The notes under the pieces: generated by a model
Seen by the model: the letters and a program-made list of their open reading frames with translations, nothing else
Told to the model about the DNA's origin: nothing
The model's database searches: none
Shown here: piece after piece, positions 45,603 through 56,385 of the stretch
How the letters are laid out: the number at the start of each line of letters is the position of its first letter
How positions within the stretch are numbered: the first letter of the stretch is position 1
NCBI GenBank assembly: GCA_964019695.1
Contig: OZ026525.1
Location: 73,276,260 to 73,340,259, forward strand
Reading direction: 5' to 3'
Source: Loripinus fragilis
Lineage: Eukaryota > Mollusca > Bivalvia > Lucinida > Lucinidae
DNA length: 64,000 bases
Position numbers and translations under genes: made by a program

Positions 45603-48419
45603 TTACTGCTGAGACGTTCTGTGGTTTGAAAGCTGTCTTTTTGCTTTCACCACCCACCTTGGCGGATGATCTCCCTCATATGGTTTCAGCTTATTGTGGT
45701 GTACAGGTCGCTCTTTCCCTGACCGGTCCAACTGAAGGACATAGTCCAGCTCTGATAGCTTCTTCTTAACTAGAAAAGGACCCTCATACACATATTCTAA
45801 TTTTGGTGTTACACCAACTTTTCTTACCTCCATAAGACACCATACTACGTCTCCTTCTTGATACCTATGAAAAGCAACTTTAACATCATAAAGCTCTTTA
45901 CTTCTCTTTGAAGCAGTAGCCATATATTTGCGTGCAATTTCATGGGCACGTTGCATTTTTGTTCTTAAAATATCGACATAATCTCCATATGTGGTAATTT
46001 CTTCTCCATTGTAAGTATTTGTGCTGCCAAATACTAACTCTGCTGGAAGTCTTACCTCACGGCCCATGGTTAGCATATTAGGGGTAAGTCTAGTAGACTC
46101 ATTTGGAGTTGTACGGTAGGCTCCAGCCAGACATCCTAGGTGCAAGTCCCACTCAGTCTGCTCGCCACACAGATAGGCTTTAATCATCCTCAGTAGAGTC
46201 CGATTAAAGCGTTCTGCCTGCCCATTCCCTCTTGGGTTTCTGGCACTAGTTCTTGTTTTTCTAATCTCTAGCATTCTGCATAGTTCTTTAAAGACCCGAC
46301 TTTCATATGTCCTACCTTGATCACTGTGGATCCACAGTGGACATCCCCATCTAGAGATTACCTCGTTTAGAAGTTTCTGTGCACAGACTTCTGCAGTCAT
46401 GTCACCTACCGGAATAACTTCTACGTTTTTGGTAAAATGATCTGTGAACAACAAAATGTACCTGTGGCCCCTATCAGTGATTGGTAGTGGTCCCAAGTAA
46501 TCTGTGGCAATACAGTCTCCTGGTGCCCCTACTCTCAGACTGCCCATTGGAGCTCTAGGTACCTTCGGTGGACGCTTATCTGCAGCGCAAGTATCGCACT
46601 TCTGTATATGCAAAACTACTTCATCTTTTAGGGAATACCAATAGAACCTTTGGAGGATCTTTTCCTTAGTCTTCTTGCAGCCGAGGTGTCCCGACACAAG
46701 AGAATTGTGCATCTGGAAAAGTACCTCCTTTCTCATTGACAGAGGAACTATGAATTGAAGATACTCACCAGAACCATCTCTTTTGATAAACTTTTTCAAA
46801 AGAATGCCATCATAAACAACAAGGGAGTCACATAAGATCCAATAGTGTCTGGTTGCTGGACTGCATGTGACCATATCCTGACTTGATGGCTTATTACCTG
46901 TTACTTTAGCAGAGAGGATTGGCCCGATGTCTGGATCTTCTTTTTGTAGCTTACCTAATTCTTCCTTAGGTCTAGTACTAGCCCAGAATGTCATGATACC
47001 TTCCTGCTTTGATTCAGGTAGCTCTGTGGTACCTTGAGAAGTAATTGCGACCTCTGAAACTTCTCTCAGACACTTTACATTTATAAACTCACCTTTTTGA
47101 CCCTCTACCAAAAGTGACTGCTCTTCTTGGTTGGCCATAAGTTCTTGATAAAACTTGGTATGCATCATTTCTTGAGCCCTCTTAATGCACTTCTTACAGG
47201 GTCCACATTTTAATGGCTCGCTGGTGTCCTGCTCTGGACATTCACAGTCTCTAGGATTCTCACACCTAGAAAGGGCATCACAATGACCCTGTTTCTTTCC
47301 TGGCCTGTATTCAACTGAGAAGTCATATTGACTTAATATCTCTAGCCATCTGGCAATCTTACCTCTTGGCTCTTTTAGACGGAACAACCAGATCAGTGCT
47401 TGATGATCACTTCTAACTCTGAATCGCCTACCTAGGAGATACTGCCTGTAGTATTCAATGAAGTAGCGAATGGCTAATAACTCCTTCTCTGTTATGCAAT
47501 AGTTCTTTTCTGCCTTATTTAAGGACCTACTAGCATAAGCAATTACCTTTTCTCGATCTCCATGCATCTGGTGTAAGATTCCTCCAATACCTATGTCTGA
47601 GGCATCCACGTCTAAAATGAAGTCACCAGCTTCATTTAATGGATAACCCATTACATCTGCACTCAGTAGGGCCTTTTTCATTTGTTCAAATGATCTATCA
47701 CATGCCTCTGTCCAGATAAATTTCTTACCCTTTTTCGTCAGATCTATCATTGGTCTTACAATGCTGGCAAAATCTCTGACATACCTTCTATAGTAGGAAC
47801 CCATGGCGACTAGTTGCTTAACTTGCTTGGCTGTTTTGGGTTTAGGCCATGATGCTATTTTTTCAATGTTAGTTGGATTTGGTCTTACCCCATCACCTGA
47901 TACTGTATGACCTAGGAAAACTACCTCTCTCTGTAGCATCTGGCATTTTTGCGGTTTGAGCTTAAGACCAGCTGCCTTAATTCGCTCAAAGACTACCTCT
48001 ACTCTACTTATGTGTTCTTCGAAATTCTTACCGAAGACAATGATATCGTCAATGTATATAAGACACGTAATCCACTGTAACCCAGATAGTGCCATCTCCA
48101 TTGTTCTCTGAAATGTTGAGGCGGCATTATTCAGGCCAAAGGGCATGCGGGTCATTTCGTAGTGTCCGTACTTACATACAAAGGCACTCTTAGGTATATC
48201 TTCCTCTACTAATGGTATTTGAAAATACCCACTGGTCAAGTCAAATGTACTAAATAGTTCTGACCCAGCCACCGCATCAAGACAGTCCTGTATTCTTGGC
48301 AGGGGAAAACCATCTGGCTTGACCAATTCATTTACCTTTCGATAATCAACACAGGGCCTGACTCCTCCATCTTTCTTTTTGACTAAAACAATTGGGCTTG
48401 CCCAAGGAGATGAACTCTC

Positions 48420-48422
48420 TCA
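48420..48422 (-). other. in-frame TGA within RT N-terminus
   Basis: The frame is open on both sides of this codon: upstream through VPMAYAEEEKKAIEDL and downstream into SPWASPIVLVKKKDGG. It is therefore a single nonsense change. Confidence 0.85.
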
Positions 48423-48851
48423 AATGTCCCCCTTCGCCTTCAAGTCCTCTATTGCCTTCTTTTCTTCTTCAGCATAGGCCATTGGAACTCTTCTTGGTGG
48501 TTGCTTAACTGGTGCTGTCCCTTCTGTTTTAATAGCATGAGCTGTTAGATGGGTCAAACCCAAATCCCATTCATCACGTGAAAAGCTATCTTTGAATCTA
48601 CCTAAGAGATTTGCTACCTTCTGCTTCTGCTCATCATTCAGTCCTTGAGATGTCTTCTCATATAGATCTACCAGGTGAGAAGGAATCTCAGTACTGTCTT
48701 CAGCTTGTACTCTCCTTGCCTTATATTCAGGAAGTGATTGTGCATGCTCACTTGTGACAAACTTGATTCGTCTGACAGCCACATGATTCTCAGTTTCGCT
48801 AGAATCTTCTTCATTGGTAATTACAATAGGAATACCTTCTATTGGTTCTGC

Positions 48852-48880
48852 TCATCCTATCACAGCATCTTGTTTATGGA
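48852..48880 (-). other. pol frame break: TGA and nearby one-base shift
   Basis: Protease-frame sequence ends in a stop at about 48860, while the downstream frame becomes homologous slightly earlier. It then meets TGA at 48852-48854. So a one-base indel and a nonsense codon lie within 30 bases. Confidence 0.7.
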
Positions 48881-49579
48881 CATGGCTGTGGGGAAAGGAT
48901 TTAGCATTCTTACCTTGCAAGTACATGCTCTGTTTATGTCTACTAATGTAGATGCCATTTGTAATGGATACTCAGCTTGAAAGTGGTCTGTAGGTTCAAC
49001 AACATATTCTTTCTCAGAGGAAAAGTCATCATATTCCCGCCTTTCAATATATACATCAATAACACACTCTGTTTGAGCAGGTATAACAAAATGGTCAGCG
49101 GCTGTCACTTTTCTTACCCTATTGTTGACTCCAACTTGAATGATTGGGATCTCTTTCTTATCTATCATCAGAACCCCTTTGCTCATTAGTAAATCTGCTG
49201 GACCATTCTTACCATTTTGTAATATGTCTACTCCTAACAACCCATCATCATCTATCTCTGCTACTATAGCTTCTACTTCCATCTTAACTGAACCTAGTTT
49301 GAGACAGAATATACCCTTTCCTCTTTCTTTTATACTTACACCACTTGCACCTACCAGCTTTGATGTTTCCTCTAACTCTGGTCTATCCTCTGGCTTTAAT
49401 GACTCAAAGACTCGATTTGAGATGATTGTCTTTGATGCACCAGTATCTGTGGTAAATAAGAGTGGGTACCCCTGAACTGAACCACGAATGTAAACACCAT
49501 CTGGCAACTTTCGTGTGACCTTAATTGATTTTATGACATCATTGTTTGTTGCTTCATTGTAGCATTGGCCTTTAGAAAT

Positions 49580-49620
49580 TGAACAGGCTTCTCTGCGGCC
49601 TCCAGAGACGGCCTTTTCTA
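49580..49620 (-). promoter_or_regulatory. candidate frameshift-stimulating pseudoknot
   Basis: Downstream of the slippery heptamer, TCTCTG (49603-49608) can pair with CAGAGA (49590-49595). AGGC in the 7-nt loop (49598-49601) can pair with GCCT (49585-49588), which would make an H-type pseudoknot. The 12-nt spacer is longer than the usual 5-9. Pairing is inferred by eye. Confidence 0.45.
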
Positions 49621-51749
49621 GTTTAAAGGATTTCTTCTTGTTTCCATTTGACCCTGATTTAGAGAAGGTATATTTCCTCTCCCGTAACCTATGTTAGGGC
49701 CTGGCTTACCCAATTTCGTAGGGCACTCTCTTGCCATGTGTCCAAATTCTTGACATGCATAACACTGTATCTCCCTTCTTCTAGAGAACCCTGCATTTGC
49801 CTGCTGCTGGTATTTCCTACCTGTATCACTACTCTCTTTATTTGTCAGTTGACTTACTAAAGTTTGAAGTAATTCTCTGGTCTCTGTGATCATTTTCATA
49901 GAGTCACTTGGTCCTGTTGCCTCAACTTTACCTTGTTCACCTTGTGTATTGCTTCTGTTTGTCTTCTTTGGCAATGTTTTGTCAGTTTTGGCTGGTACTC
50001 TCAAAGCTCTAATATTCTCTTCATCAGATTCAAAGTTCTCCTCGTCATCACTTGGACTGTCAAGTTCCAGGCTTGATCTCCTGGCGTATTTCTTGAATCG
50101 TTTTTCATGGGTATCTTGTGAGTTTCTTCGTCTTGTATGGATGAAGTTGACGGCATGATAGACAGCTTCGTCTATGTCATCTGGCTCTTTATGGTATTCG
50201 ATTTCGAAGCGGGCCTCATTATCTCTCATACCATCTAAAAATCTTCGCACAAGATCTTCTTGCTTTGTCCTACAATCTCTGTTCTTGTATGCTTTAGCGT
50301 ACAGGCGTTTGAGATCTGCTGCAAATTCCTCCACTGTCTCATCTGCTCTTTGACTTCTCTGGCTAAATTTAGCAGCAAATGATTTTTCAGTTTCCACTAC
50401 CCGAAACCTACTATTTAGCTCTTTGATCAACTCTCGGTAACAGCTGAGTGTATGCTTTGACAACTGTGAGAACACAAAATCACCTGCCTTACCTTGAAGT
50501 TTTGGCAAAATGTTGTCTAATTTACATTCTTCACTCCAGTTTCTCCTTTCAGCAATGGCCTCAAACCGGTTGATCCACGTCTTCCAGTCCTCCTTACCAT
50601 TGAATGGTGGTATTTTCAGATCATACCACTCAGAGTTTCTCTTTGTTACTGACCTGGAGCTGTTAGAAGTTCTGCCAAAGTTGTGTGAGTTACCTGTCTC
50701 GTACATTTGACCATAGCCTAAATTTCCTACTTGATTTGTACTGCTAGCATACCTTGGGGTATCGTTAAATGTTACCCTTGGTCGACCCCCTTCATTGTAA
50801 AAACCAGTGTACATCTGATTATTGTTACTCTGAGTCTGACTTGACCCCATACCTTCATGTTCAGTCCTATAGTGCATGGCCTGATGATCAGCTTCGACTT
50901 CTGCAGGTTGTAAATCAATTTGTGCCTGAGAATACCTGCCTTCCTGGTAGAGACTTGTTCCTGACTGGTTTGCATCCAAACCCCCTCCTATACTACTCAC
51001 ATAGGGTGCAAAGCCTGTGTGTATACTACTACTTGCATGTGATGTGGCACTGCGCCACTGGTCACGTGAGAAAGGAATGTGGTTCCTTTGACTTACTTCA
51101 CTTGTAGACCCTGGGTACCTATCTATACTAGTAGATGTACTCAAAGGATGGGGTATGGAGCTCTCATTTTGCATGTTGGTAGCGTTGTTTGATGCGGAGC
51201 CTGTGCATGATTGCCACTTTTTAAGTCTTGTAAGACGGAAAGAACCTGCGTCAAAGTTCCAGTTATGTTTTCTTGTCTTGAATGCATGTTTAAGTGCTCT
51301 TGTTGGAGATTGCCAATAGCATTTGTCAGACCCGCCATGGTGTTCTGCATGTTTGCTTGTGAGTACATAAATGAATTTTGTGTCATATTCATGCTTTCAG
51401 GGGGCTGAGACATGTTACTATTGCCATAAGCCATATTATCCCATGATCTGGAGACCAACCTGGCATTTGTGTCAACCCCATTTGACCTTCCAGTACCAAA
51501 ACGTGATGTGTTGTTTGAGAGAGTTTCACTATCGCTGTATGCAACATGGGGTGTTTCTCTATTATGAAGCTGTAATAGGGTTGAGGCTGCTGCTTGCTGC
51601 AGTACTGTGTCCCTTGCTAACGTCAATGTACTGTCACTTGTGGGGACCTGCCCTTGGTTTTGGTCAGAAGAGCACACGTTTGCATTTTTGTCTATCTCGC
51701 CAGGGCCTTCTTCTGCCAAGGCTTCAGTGTGAAAGTTCTCGCTGCTCAT
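49618..51749 (-). pseudogene. gag: gag of the young element (one frameshift)
   Basis: The first frame starts at ATG 51747-51749, only 38 bases after the primer-binding site, and runs 202 codons. The second, 518-codon frame starts inside its end and continues to TAG at 49618. A one-base-type shift between about 51141 and 51200 separates them. I see no slippery heptamer there, so I read it as a mutation. The N-terminal part is Gln/Asn/Ser-rich. The core contains FNGKEDWKTWINRFEAIAE, typical of retrotransposon gag capsid regions. The CCHC knuckle has C471, C474, H479 and C484 of the second frame, for RNA packaging. Gag forms the virus-like particle in the cytoplasm. Pol follows by -1 frameshift. 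Confidence 0.88.
49621..49627 (-). promoter_or_regulatory. -1 ribosomal frameshift slippery site TTTAAAC
   Basis: The gag frame reads CCT TTA AAC TAG, so the heptamer T-TTA-AAC is in the correct phase and directly precedes the gag stop at 49618-49620. A -1 slip enters the pol frame, which is open from here through protease. This is a classical X-XXY-YYZ site. Confidence 0.88.
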
Positions 51750-51786
51750 TACGGTTCAGATCACTTGAACTGACTGTTTATATCAG

Positions 51787-51804
51787 ATCCCACCGCTGCC
51801 ACCA
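51787..51804 (-). promoter_or_regulatory. primer-binding site for tRNA-Leu
   Basis: In element sense TGGTGGCAGCGGTGGGAT lies six bases after the 5' LTR. It is complementary over 18 nt to the 3' end, including CCA, of tRNA-Leu of the AAG type as I know it from animals. Confidence 0.8.
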
Positions 51805-52609
51805 ATTTGTGTTACGTGCCGAGGTCTAGCAGCAGAGAACTTCTCTTCAATATATTAGCGGGCTCAGACTCAGGCTGTCTAGACTCAGGCTGTCTAAACG
51901 GCGGGAGGTTGAGCTGCTGAGACGATGCACTAAACTCACAGAGTCTGGGCCTCGTTATAATGGGTAGGGTGAACTTCAGAGAAAGGAAACTTAGAATGAC
52001 TGTGTTCTGATTTGTGTGGTAGCTTAATGGGATTGAATGAAGACTAAAGACATAGTTCAGTTATAAAAATGTGTTCTTTTAATGATGAAATAAACTTTAA
52101 ATAAACTTCATGAGTTGTTATTTATATGACTAGAGCAATGTATAAAACAATGTTATGGATTTCTTTTAACAGGATGATAAGGTAGAAAATTATGAGTTAC
52201 AATTATGCCACAACCGATTTACACCGCACTCGCACCTTCAGTGATCACAAAACCGGTCTGAACTATGGCCCCAAACAATGAAATGAAATGAAGATGAACT
52301 TTATGTGCTAAAACATGGTAAAAATGAGCTAGAACTTAGCTGACACGATGGTGATGCTAACTTTTAGAAAAGCCTAAACTTGTTAGAAACGAGCGGACGC
52401 CAAATGCAGTCAAAAATCAATAATGCTTTCTTAAATTTAGATAAACAAAAGACCCTCTTCAAAGTGCTAATTCAACTTAATCTGAATGTTTTTTACTTGA
52501 AAGAAATCTAACAAAAGGGTCTGAAAGTAAATAAAACTCGGACAACGAAAAATGCAACTGTCCCTAACCAAAGAAAAATCTGAAGTCCCCGGGAACGCTT
52601 AAGAGTCTG

Positions 52610-52617
52610 CTTTTATA
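52610..52617 (-). promoter_or_regulatory. TATA box of the 5' LTR
   Basis: TATAAAAG in element sense, in the middle of the LTR, with the palindrome about 100 bp upstream. Transcription should start about 30 bp downstream, near 52580. The start site is inferred. Confidence 0.6.
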
Positions 52618-52718
52618 CTCCCAGTTTCCCGTTTCCCCAATCCCGTAGCCAAACAGTCTGGGATCCCAGAACCCATGCCAAAATGCTCTGGGAATCCCAA
52701 GTCCCAAGGCGAAATGCC

Positions 52719-52738
52719 CCGGGATCACGTGATCCCGG
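52719..52738. promoter_or_regulatory. 20-bp perfect palindrome with CACGTG core in U3
   Basis: CCGGGATCACGTGATCCCGG is its own reverse complement. The centre is a canonical E-box (bHLH-zip site). The same sequence stands in the other LTR at 40929-40948. Confidence 0.8.
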
Positions 52739-53304
52739 CCCTGAAACGTCAGGGAAGATGCCGCTCGGACGATGTCGGGAAGCGCCATCTTGGAATTTGC
52801 CTTAAAAATACAATGGTGAGTCACTTTTGGAAACAAAAACTTTACTTTCTTAAATAAACTTCACATTGATCTTAGCCTCAAATTGCGCAGAAATGAATTC
52901 TCTAAATGCTGGTCATAATGAGAGAATTTTCTTACATAGGGATTTAGAGAAAATGTACTGAAGCGCTGGATGACAGTTTTTTACAACTCAATGTTTTGAC
53001 AGATATGCTTCAGTGGTTACACACTAAATACCCAGCATGCAACTATCTCATAACAACAAACATGGAGGTCAAATGAAAGCATGTGGTTTTGATCTGCACA
53101 TTTTAAGATAAATACATTTGTGAATCACACAGAATTTTGATAAATATGCTTCACATTGATGGATAAGAACTTTGTTTACACATGTGTTGAATGCCGTCTG
53201 AGTGACACGATCGATAAAGACACAGCCCAGTGCAAACAAGGTAAATTCTCCGAGCAGCTGATTGTAAACAGAACACAAACAGCCTTGGAAGTTGGGTCAT
53301 ATCA

Positions 53305-54623
53305 TTATCAATTAGGCAATGTACAGCAATAACACCTATCTTTGCAAGGAGGATCATCCCCTTGTAATCATCTTTATTGATTTTGTGTCTGTTTCTGTTG
53401 CTGGGGAATGACCCATATTCCTAGCACCTAAAAGTTTCCCTGGTTCTGAGATGATCTTTTAGTTGCCTCAGATTGCTGTAATTCTACAGCTTTCTTTTTG
53501 AGCCAGCATTCGTGTTCTAAGTGACCCCTTTTTGTGCAGTAGATACACACTTTTTGATTTGGACAAGGTTCTTGAGATCTGTTTTGACTGTAATTGCTTG
53601 TGTTATTTTCTTTTATTGGTTCCTCAATCGGTACCCTCATAGGTGCTTTATTTGCCCTTGGAGGGTTGAAGGTTTTTCGGCTTCCTTGAAAAGCCTCAAA
53701 CTCTAATGCAAGCTTAACTGCGGTCTCAATCATTTAAGTCTTCCCCTGATGCACTGGCCATTGCATGTCTTAGTCTTTGAGGGAATCCTCAAATGCATTT
53801 TAGCCAGTGTATCAGGTACATCAACATCTGTGTTTGGATATGCTAGCCTGGCAAGGCGTTTAATATCCTGAGCAAACTCTGTCAGTGGTTCCTCTTTCTT
53901 ACGGAACCTACTCTTTAATATAGAGTGGAACAACTCTGACTGATCATCAGGCTCAAAACGAGAGTTCGCAAGCTTTGACTATTGACCTATAATTCTTTCG
54001 TTCTTGAGGTTTCAAATCACTAAGTGTAATTTCAGGATCATCTATGAGGCTCAAAGCTAACTCAAAGGCGTCTGTTCTGTCATCCCATCTGTTAAACTCA
54101 GCTACCCTCTCAAAGTGTATCAGGTACTCTCGCCACACTGTTTTACCAGAGTATGTTGCCGGCTTTTTAGGCTTGTGTACCAGAGACTTATCATCACCTT
54201 GTCCATTACTATGTGTCATGGGAGTAGAATGTATATAAGGCTCCTTATGAGGATCATTGTCCTCAACTGTCCCTACGATATCTTGGCTGTGTAGAAAACC
54301 TTCTTGTTCTGTTTCTCACTCTAAAAACCTCATTCCTCAATTGCCTCATTTAGTCATAGAGGCTATTGAGTTCTGTTCTTGGTGTATTTACCATGTCCCG
54401 ACTTCTGTTTTGCCTCCTGCGACCTGAATGTTGGTTTATGATGACCTCAGAGTCATCACTGTCATTTGCATTAGGTTCTTGTCTGTTCCTCACAGGAGAG
54501 TCAGGAGCTGGGAGTCGAGTTTTGATGCCACTGTCAGCAATGCCATTGAGTCTATTGGAAGCCATAATTGTGTCTGCGCTAGTGAGGGACACTGTATATG
54601 AAAGATCCAAACGCTGGCCCCCA
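53305..54623 (-). pseudogene. gag: older LTR retrotransposon: gag and first part of protease, degenerate
   Basis: Frames at 54610-54350, 54219-53953, 53933-53730 and 53733-53428 follow one another on the minus strand with frameshifts or stops between them. The second contains KPATYSGKTVWREYLIHFE, typical of retrotransposon gag. The last ends with a CCHC knuckle (CIYCTKRGHLEHEC). Past its stop, a short open stretch up to 53305 ends in hydrophobic residues typical of the strand before the protease catalytic motif. The motif continues at 40019 across the young insertion. A TGG tract at 54606-54623 (TGGGGGCCAGCGTTTGGA in sense) may be the primer-binding site, tRNA not identified. Confidence 0.75.
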
Positions 54624-54625
54624 AC

Positions 54626-55070
54626 TGCAGCGTGCCGTCAACCTAAGAGAATTTTTCTCTCTCTCCACGTAGACTACAAAAAATATTAAAGGTAAAAGCG
54701 CTGCAACCAGTAGCCAAAACAGAGAGAGACACATGCAATTCCCAGCTCGCTATAACCCTCAGACACTTAAGCAACCAACAGAATACTAAGCCATGTTATA
54801 ATTTTAACAATTAGATTTATTTAGTAAGTCAAAGTTAATTTCAAATTCAGCAATAGTAGATCGTCTTGGCTTAGTCCTCTAGACTGGTTCTCTCCCTTTA
54901 ATAGCTTGTCAGCATATTAAGACAGGTAACTACTAAACGCCATTGCGTCTATTTATAGCATATACGCTGACGTAGTAATGGAAAAATACGTAGTATTGGA
55001 AAATACCTGGGACGTCTTGAGTCCATCTGCGGTATTGAATAAAAAGTGCATTTGCGATTTTTAAACAACT
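54626..55070 (-). repeat. probable 5' LTR of the older element
   Basis: It follows the likely primer-binding site. In element sense TATAAATAG lies at 54949-54957 and AATAAA at 54816-54821, about 130 bp apart, in the order expected of an LTR promoter and poly(A) signal. No partner LTR remains in the window, so the right limit is approximate. Confidence 0.45.
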
Positions 55071-55079
55071 GCTCCCAGC

Positions 55080-55634
55080 TAGCATCCCATCACGAGCCAC
55101 TATCGACCCGCCGACGAACCGTCACCTGCGGATGGCGGTTCGTTGGCGGGCCGAAAGTGGCCCAATTGTACGTGCGGATTGGATTTTTTTTATAAAGTTT
55201 ATTTTGTTCTATTATCAGGAATATGGCAACTGAAAAATTACAAGTTCTATAGGTTCCTATAGAAATAAGCATCCCCAACCCAACACTGGATGCGTGGATC
55301 CAGAGGGGGTTAGGTGGTCCGCACCCTACCCCCCCCCATCCCCCTAAAAAATCACATGTTCTATGGGTTTCTATAGAAATAAGCATTCCCCGCCACCCGA
55401 AAATAAACAAAAATACAGTTACCCCGCATCTAGTCAGACGCAACGCGGCCCGGTACAACTATTTTCTGGAATTTCAAATGTTCACAGGGGAAACACTTAT
55501 GAGACTTTCAGTTTGCACCTACAAAACTCAATCCGTGACGGGGAAGTGGGCAATTACTTATTTCTAACCGATGTGCGGATCCAGAGGGGGATAGGTGGTC
55601 CGGACACCCCCCCCCCCCAAAAAAAAAAAAGAAA

Positions 55635-55665
<31 letters not shown>

Positions 55666-56140
55666 AAATAAATAATAATCACAAGTTCTTTAAGTTTCGT
55701 TGGAAATAAGCATTTGCCCCCCCTCCCCATCCCCGAAAAAAAACACATGTTACCGACCGCGCCGGCCGGTAAACCTTCTGAGACTTTCAGAAAACTCAAT
55801 CCGTGACAGGGAAGTAGGCAATTACTTATTTCTTACCCATGCGCTAATCCAGAGAGGGATAGGTGGTCCGGACCCCCCCCCACCCCCGAAAAATCACAAG
55901 TTATATAGGTTTCTATAGAAATAAGGATTTGTACCCCCCCCCAACCCCCCCCCCCTCCGAATAAATAATAAAAAGTTGCACCCCCCCCCCCCCCCCCCCC
56001 CCCCGATAAATGTTTCGACCCTTTTGAACCGTAAAAAAATATAATATAGTTGCAAAAAAACCAACAATAAACACCCTTATCAGAGTTTTTTTTTCTGTTA
56101 TTTGAGTCTGGACGCCCCCGGCCCCTGTTTCTATCTGCGA
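55080..56140. mobile_element. cluster of hAT-like GCGGATCCAG elements with homopolymer runs
   Basis: Copies start near 55290, 55570 and 55845, each with ATCCAGAGGGGG, a C run, AAAAATCACA and TTCTATAGAAATAAGCAT. Tetranucleotide (AAAT)n lies at 55632-55677 and poly-C at about 55980-56004. The copies are similar to one another, suggesting local tandem insertion or duplication. Confidence 0.6.
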
Positions 56141-56149
56141 GGAGAGGGT

Positions 56150-56385
56150 GGGGGGGGGGGGGTACTATAATATTTTCATTCATACGTAGGCTCGCACCAT
56201 TTTGGGGTTCAAAATTTTGAATTTCAATACCTTTGAGGGTTTTCAGAAAAATGAATTTTTTTTGGGGTATGAAGATTTTGTGGATATATTTTGGGGTCAT
56301 CACAAAATACCAAAAAGTTAACCCCAAAAATGGTCCGGGCCTACGTATGTTTGAAAATATCAGAGTACCCCCCCCCCTTTCTCAC
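56150..56385. mobile_element. 235-bp hairpin element (GGGGGGTACT arms)
   Basis: GGGGGGGTACTATAATATTTTC at the left and, inverted, GAAAATATCAGAGTACCCCC at the right, continuing inward through CATACGTAGGC and CCATTTTTGGGGTT. The paired arms span about 60 bp each. A one-armed relative is at 37290-37560, and a fragment lies near 57185. Confidence 0.65.

Larger units (their letters stand above)
45603..49620 (-). pseudogene. pol: pol: protease, reverse transcriptase, RNase H, integrase (one frameshift, two stops)
   Basis: Pol is open in the -1 frame from the slippery site at 49621 to about 48870 and holds the protease: DTGAS at residues 21-25 of the 49507 frame, and LLGVDIL further on. A single-base frame break follows near 48865-48880. 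TGA codons lie in frame at 48852-48854 and 48420-48422. From 48326 a 907-codon frame carries the rest. RT has FDLTSGYFQI and YIDD at 91-94. RNase H has DVDASD at 239-244, E near 280 and D307. Integrase has H540, H547, C577, C580 and the D609, D669, E705 triad with 35 residues between the last two. A GPY/F-type segment (YEGPFLVKK) lies near the end, and no chromodomain is seen. All domains are present at normal size. The breaks should stop this copy making full polyprotein, unless some are sequencing errors. Ty3/Gypsy by domain order. Confidence 0.92.
40020..53304 (-). mobile_element. 13.3-kb Ty3/Gypsy-class LTR retrotransposon with extra 3' ORF
   Basis: Two 1495-bp LTRs in direct orientation (TG...CA in element sense) bound an interior with primer-binding site, gag, pol and an extra ORF, all on the minus strand. 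The pol order protease-RT-RNase H-integrase identifies Ty3/Gypsy. By eye the LTRs differ at three positions (41038, 41251 and 41464 against their partners 11790 bp to the right), which suggests very recent insertion. The flanks carry ATAC at one side and ATAA at the other in element sense, a 4-bp target duplication with one change. It is inserted in the protease gene of an older element. Gag has one frameshift and pol one frameshift plus two TGA codons, so this copy probably needs help to move. Confidence 0.93.
51810..53304 (-). repeat. 5' LTR of the young element
   Basis: It matches 40020-41514 at an offset of 11790 with three differences by eye. It drives transcription of the element. The U3 palindrome and TATA box are listed separately. 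Confidence 0.95.

Noticed and set aside
45603..46100. Chromodomain at the integrase C-terminus
   Set aside because: Only a GPY/F-type segment is visible. The last 60 residues lack the aromatic pattern of a chromodomain.
48420..48854. Programmed readthrough or selenocysteine at the two TGA codons
   Set aside because: They fall inside ordinary pol domains away from any gene boundary. Plain mutation is simpler.
51141..51200. Second programmed frameshift inside gag
   Set aside because: No slippery heptamer in the right phase in the overlap. Gag is normally one frame up to its terminal shift.
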